From NCBI GenBank assembly GCA_021779835.1, contig JAJXZX010000003.1, positions 62,001 to 126,000 on the forward strand: a DNA stretch of 64,000 nt. The letters run 5' to 3'. The notes beneath the pieces are model-generated. The model searched no databases and was not told where the DNA came from. It worked only from the letters and a program-made list of their open reading frames with translations. A program made the translations under genes and the position numbers. Positions 62,199 to 64,000 of this stretch are shown piece after piece; position 1 is the stretch's first letter; every line of letters begins with the position of its first letter. Source of the stretch: Pseudomonadota bacterium (GTDB taxonomy: Bacteria > Pseudomonadota > Alphaproteobacteria > Rhodobacterales > Rhodobacteraceae).

Positions 62199-62733
62199 GG
62201 TTCTCATCGCGCTGTTGCGCGGGGTGAATGTCGGCGGCGCGGGGCGCTTGCCGATGGCAGAGTGGCGCGGGATGTTGGCGGCGATCGGCTGCACCGGCGT
62301 TCAGACCTATATTCAAAGCGGTAACGCGGTGTTTCGCGCCGAGCGCACGGGATTGGCCGAGGCGATCGGGTCAGGCATTGCCGGCCGCTTCGGTTTTCGC
62401 CCCCATGTGTTCCTGCTGACGCTGCCGGAGATCGAGGCGGTGCTGGCCGCCAACCCCTTTGCGCCACCGCAGGGGCTTGAAAAGACGGTGCATATTTTCT
62501 TCCTCGACCACCCGGCCCCAGATGCCGACCTTGCAGGCATTCAGACCCTCGCCGCGCCGGATGAGGCGTTTCATCTGACCGATGCCGCGTTTTATCTGCA
62601 CGCTCCGTCGGGCATTGGCCGCTCTGTCCTCGCGCAAAAACTTGGGCGCTTCTTGGCGGAGCCGACCACCGCGCGAAACCTTGCCAGCGTGCAAGCCGTT
62701 GTTACGCTGGCGCGTGGGCTTGAGGGAGGCTGA
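62188..62733 (+). CDS. DUF1697 domain protein
   Basis: A 181-residue protein of the DUF1697 family: LIALLRGVNVGGAGRLPMAE opens it, then GCTGVQTYIQSGNAVF and the NPFAPPQGLEKTVHIFFLD region. Family function is unknown. The ATG at 62188 overlaps the end of the acetyltransferase gene by eleven bases; upstream in-frame codons lie deeper in that gene and are rejected. Confidence 0.88.
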   Translation: MSAEVLIALLRGVNVGGAGRLPMAEWRGMLAAIGCTGVQTYIQSGNAVFRAERTGLAEAIGSGIAGRFGFRPHVFLLTLPEIEAVLAANPFAPPQGLEKTVHIFFLDHPAPDADLAGIQTLAAPDEAFHLTDAAFYLHAPSGIGRSVLAQKLGRFLAEPTTARNLASVQAVVTLARGLEGG

Positions 62734-62784
62734 GCCCTTGCCTCGTGCCCCATCATACGTCACCAAGGCGATGAGGAGCCGCCC

Positions 62785-64000
62785 ATGCTGAACCCCGCCG
62801 ATGCCGCCTTTGTTGCCCGCCTTGCCGAAGCGCTTCCAGACGGCACGCTGCGCCCGGTCACGCCTGCGTATGTGGAAGAGCCGCGCGGGCGGTATCGCGG
62901 CGAAGGCGGCACGGTGGCCGCGCCGCGCAACGTCGAGGAGGTGGCGACCGTCGTCAGGCAGTGTGCGGAGGCCCAGGTTGGTATCGTGCCGTGGGGCGGT
63001 GGCACCGGGTTGGTCGGCGGGCAAGTCATGCCGGACGGCCCGCTGCCCGTAATCCTGAGCTTGGAGCGTATGCAAGCGATCCGCGCGGTGTATCCTGCGG
63101 AAAACGTGTTGATTGCCGAGGCGGGCGCCATTCTGGCTTCTGTCCATAAGGCAGCGCAGGCGGCAGATCGGCTGTTTCCCCTCACGCTCGCCTCGCAGGG
63201 ATCGTGCCGTATCGGTGGGAACCTTGCGACGAATGCAGGCGGCGTCAACGTGCTGCGTTATGGCAATGCGCGCGACCTTTGCCTTGGATTAGAGGCGGTT
63301 CTGGCCGACGGCTCGATCTGGCATGGGCTGAAACGGCTGCGAAAGGACAATACCGGCTACGATCTGCGCAACCTGCTGATCGGGTCCGAAGGCACGCTGG
63401 GCATAATCACGGCAGCAAGCCTGAAGCTTTCGCCGATCCCTGCCGCCGAGGGGGCGGCGTTGATGGTGGTCGAAAGCCCTGCGGCGGCGCTGCATCTGCT
63501 GGCCTTGGCCCGCGACCGTCTGGCCGAAGGTGTTTCGGCGTTTGAACTGATCGGCCGCATGGGGCTGACCTTTCTGGCCGAGACGTTGCCAGAAGTGCGC
63601 CAACCCTTTGCCGAGGCGCCGGAATGGATGGTGCTGATCGACCTTGGCCTGCCGCGCGGCCAGAACCCAACCGAGGCGCTGGAGGCGCTGTTCGAGGCGG
63701 GGCTGGACGCGGGCCTTGTGAGCGATGGCATCATCGCGCAGTCAGATGCACAGCGCGCGGCCTTCTGGCATATCCGCGAGACGATCCCCGAGGCAAACCG
63801 CCGTATTGGCGCGATTTCCTCGCATGACATCGCGGTTCCGTTGGGCGAAATCCCTGATTTCATTGCCGAAGCGGGTGCCGCGTTGGCACGCGCGGGGGAT
63901 TGGCGCATCAACTGCTTTGGCCACCTTGGCGACGGCAACTTGCACTACAACGTGTTCCCGCCGAAGGGTCGCGCGCGTGGAGATTTCGACAACCGGCGCG
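62785..64000 (+). CDS. FAD-linked oxidase, glycolate oxidase GlcD / D-2-hydroxyacid dehydrogenase type (3' end outside window)
   Basis: Flavoprotein of the VAO/PCMH family. It runs in one frame to the right edge (405 codons seen). FAD contacts appear in IVPWGGGTGLVGGQ, then NLATNAGGVNVLRYGNARDL and LLIGSEGTLGIITAA; the C-terminal GHLGDGNLHYNV motif is present near the edge. GAGGAG lies upstream of the ATG. Substrate is a D-2-hydroxyacid such as glycolate or lactate; which one is undecided. Confidence 0.92.
   Translation, partial: MLNPADAAFVARLAEALPDGTLRPVTPAYVEEPRGRYRGEGGTVAAPRNVEEVATVVRQCAEAQVGIVPWGGGTGLVGGQVMPDGPLPVILSLERMQAIRAVYPAENVLIAEAGAILASVHKAAQAADRLFPLTLASQGSCRIGGNLATNAGGVNVLRYGNARDLCLGLEAVLADGSIWHGLKRLRKDNTGYDLRNLLIGSEGTLGIITAASLKLSPIPAAEGAALMVVESPAAALHLLALARDRLAEGVSAFELIGRMGLTFLAETLPEVRQPFAEAPEWMVLIDLGLPRGQNPTEALEALFEAGLDAGLVSDGIIAQSDAQRAAFWHIRETIPEANRRIGAISSHDIAVPLGEIPDFIAEAGAALARAGDWRINCFGHLGDGNLHYNVFPPKGRARGDFDNRR

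Overview
The window is about 64 kb of GC-rich chromosomal DNA from an alphaproteobacterium, most likely family Rhodobacteraceae. The reasons are the cox assembly order (ctaC, ctaB, a small ORF, ctaG, ctaE, SURF1, followed by thrC and an M16 peptidase), a phosphatidylcholine synthase gene, an FtsH protein starting [10 protein letters not shown], an FNR-type box (TTGAT-N4-ATCAA) upstream of ctaC, and the GGATATTT-GGCCAAAGCAA type of intergenic repeat. I see no phage genes, insertion sequences, CRISPR arrays, rRNA or convincing tRNA genes. Almost every base is coding, and the content is mainly core housekeeping.

Layout. 1-5 kb: 3' end of ileS, ogt, pcs, a low-complexity protein, xerC with a DUF484 gene, and an aldo/keto reductase. 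5-11.3 kb: a transaldolase-like aldolase, priA, DUF4260 and COG4315 proteins, prmA, a small membrane protein and a DUF1127 protein. 11.6-21.7 kb: ruvCAB, a hypothetical gene, then the Tol-Pal envelope cluster (ybgC, tolQ, tolR, tolA, tolB, pal, cpoB) running into tilS and ftsH. 23.9-29.3 kb: a methyltransferase, a MOSC protein, and a one-carbon cluster (fhs, a chorismate-mutase-like gene, two folD paralogs). 29.4-33.3 kb: a membrane LytTR regulator and two DNA-repair-associated genes (pdeM and an Lhr-type helicase).

33.4-46.0 kb is a Tad/Flp pilus locus on the minus strand. In transcription order it holds three Flp pilins, rcpC, rcpA, an OmpA-like lipoprotein, tadZ, tadA, tadB, tadC, two TPR lipoproteins, a prepilin peptidase and an AAA ATPase. 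Its pilins carry Asp-Trp where Flp pilins normally have Glu-Tyr, two of them are identical at protein level, and no TadE/F/G pseudopilin is present. 46.4-53 kb: a lytic transglycosylase, a GNAT-like protein, a 3-oxoacid CoA-transferase pair (scoAB), topA and dprA. 53.2-64 kb: tldD, then the divergent cytochrome aa3 oxidase operon, thrC, an M16 peptidase, a GNAT enzyme, a DUF1697 protein, and an FAD-linked oxidase that runs off the window.

The most unusual points are: the Asp-Trp Flp pilins and the terminator that splits their locus; a CtaG/Cox11 protein without the segment that normally carries the FC..TG motif; a FolD paralog that has lost its catalytic lysine next to a canonical FolD; a leader upstream of fhs with competing hairpins; an aldo/keto reductase with Ala at the catalytic His position; and candidate FNR and SOS boxes. 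All calls come from reading the sequence and family knowledge. No database search was run.
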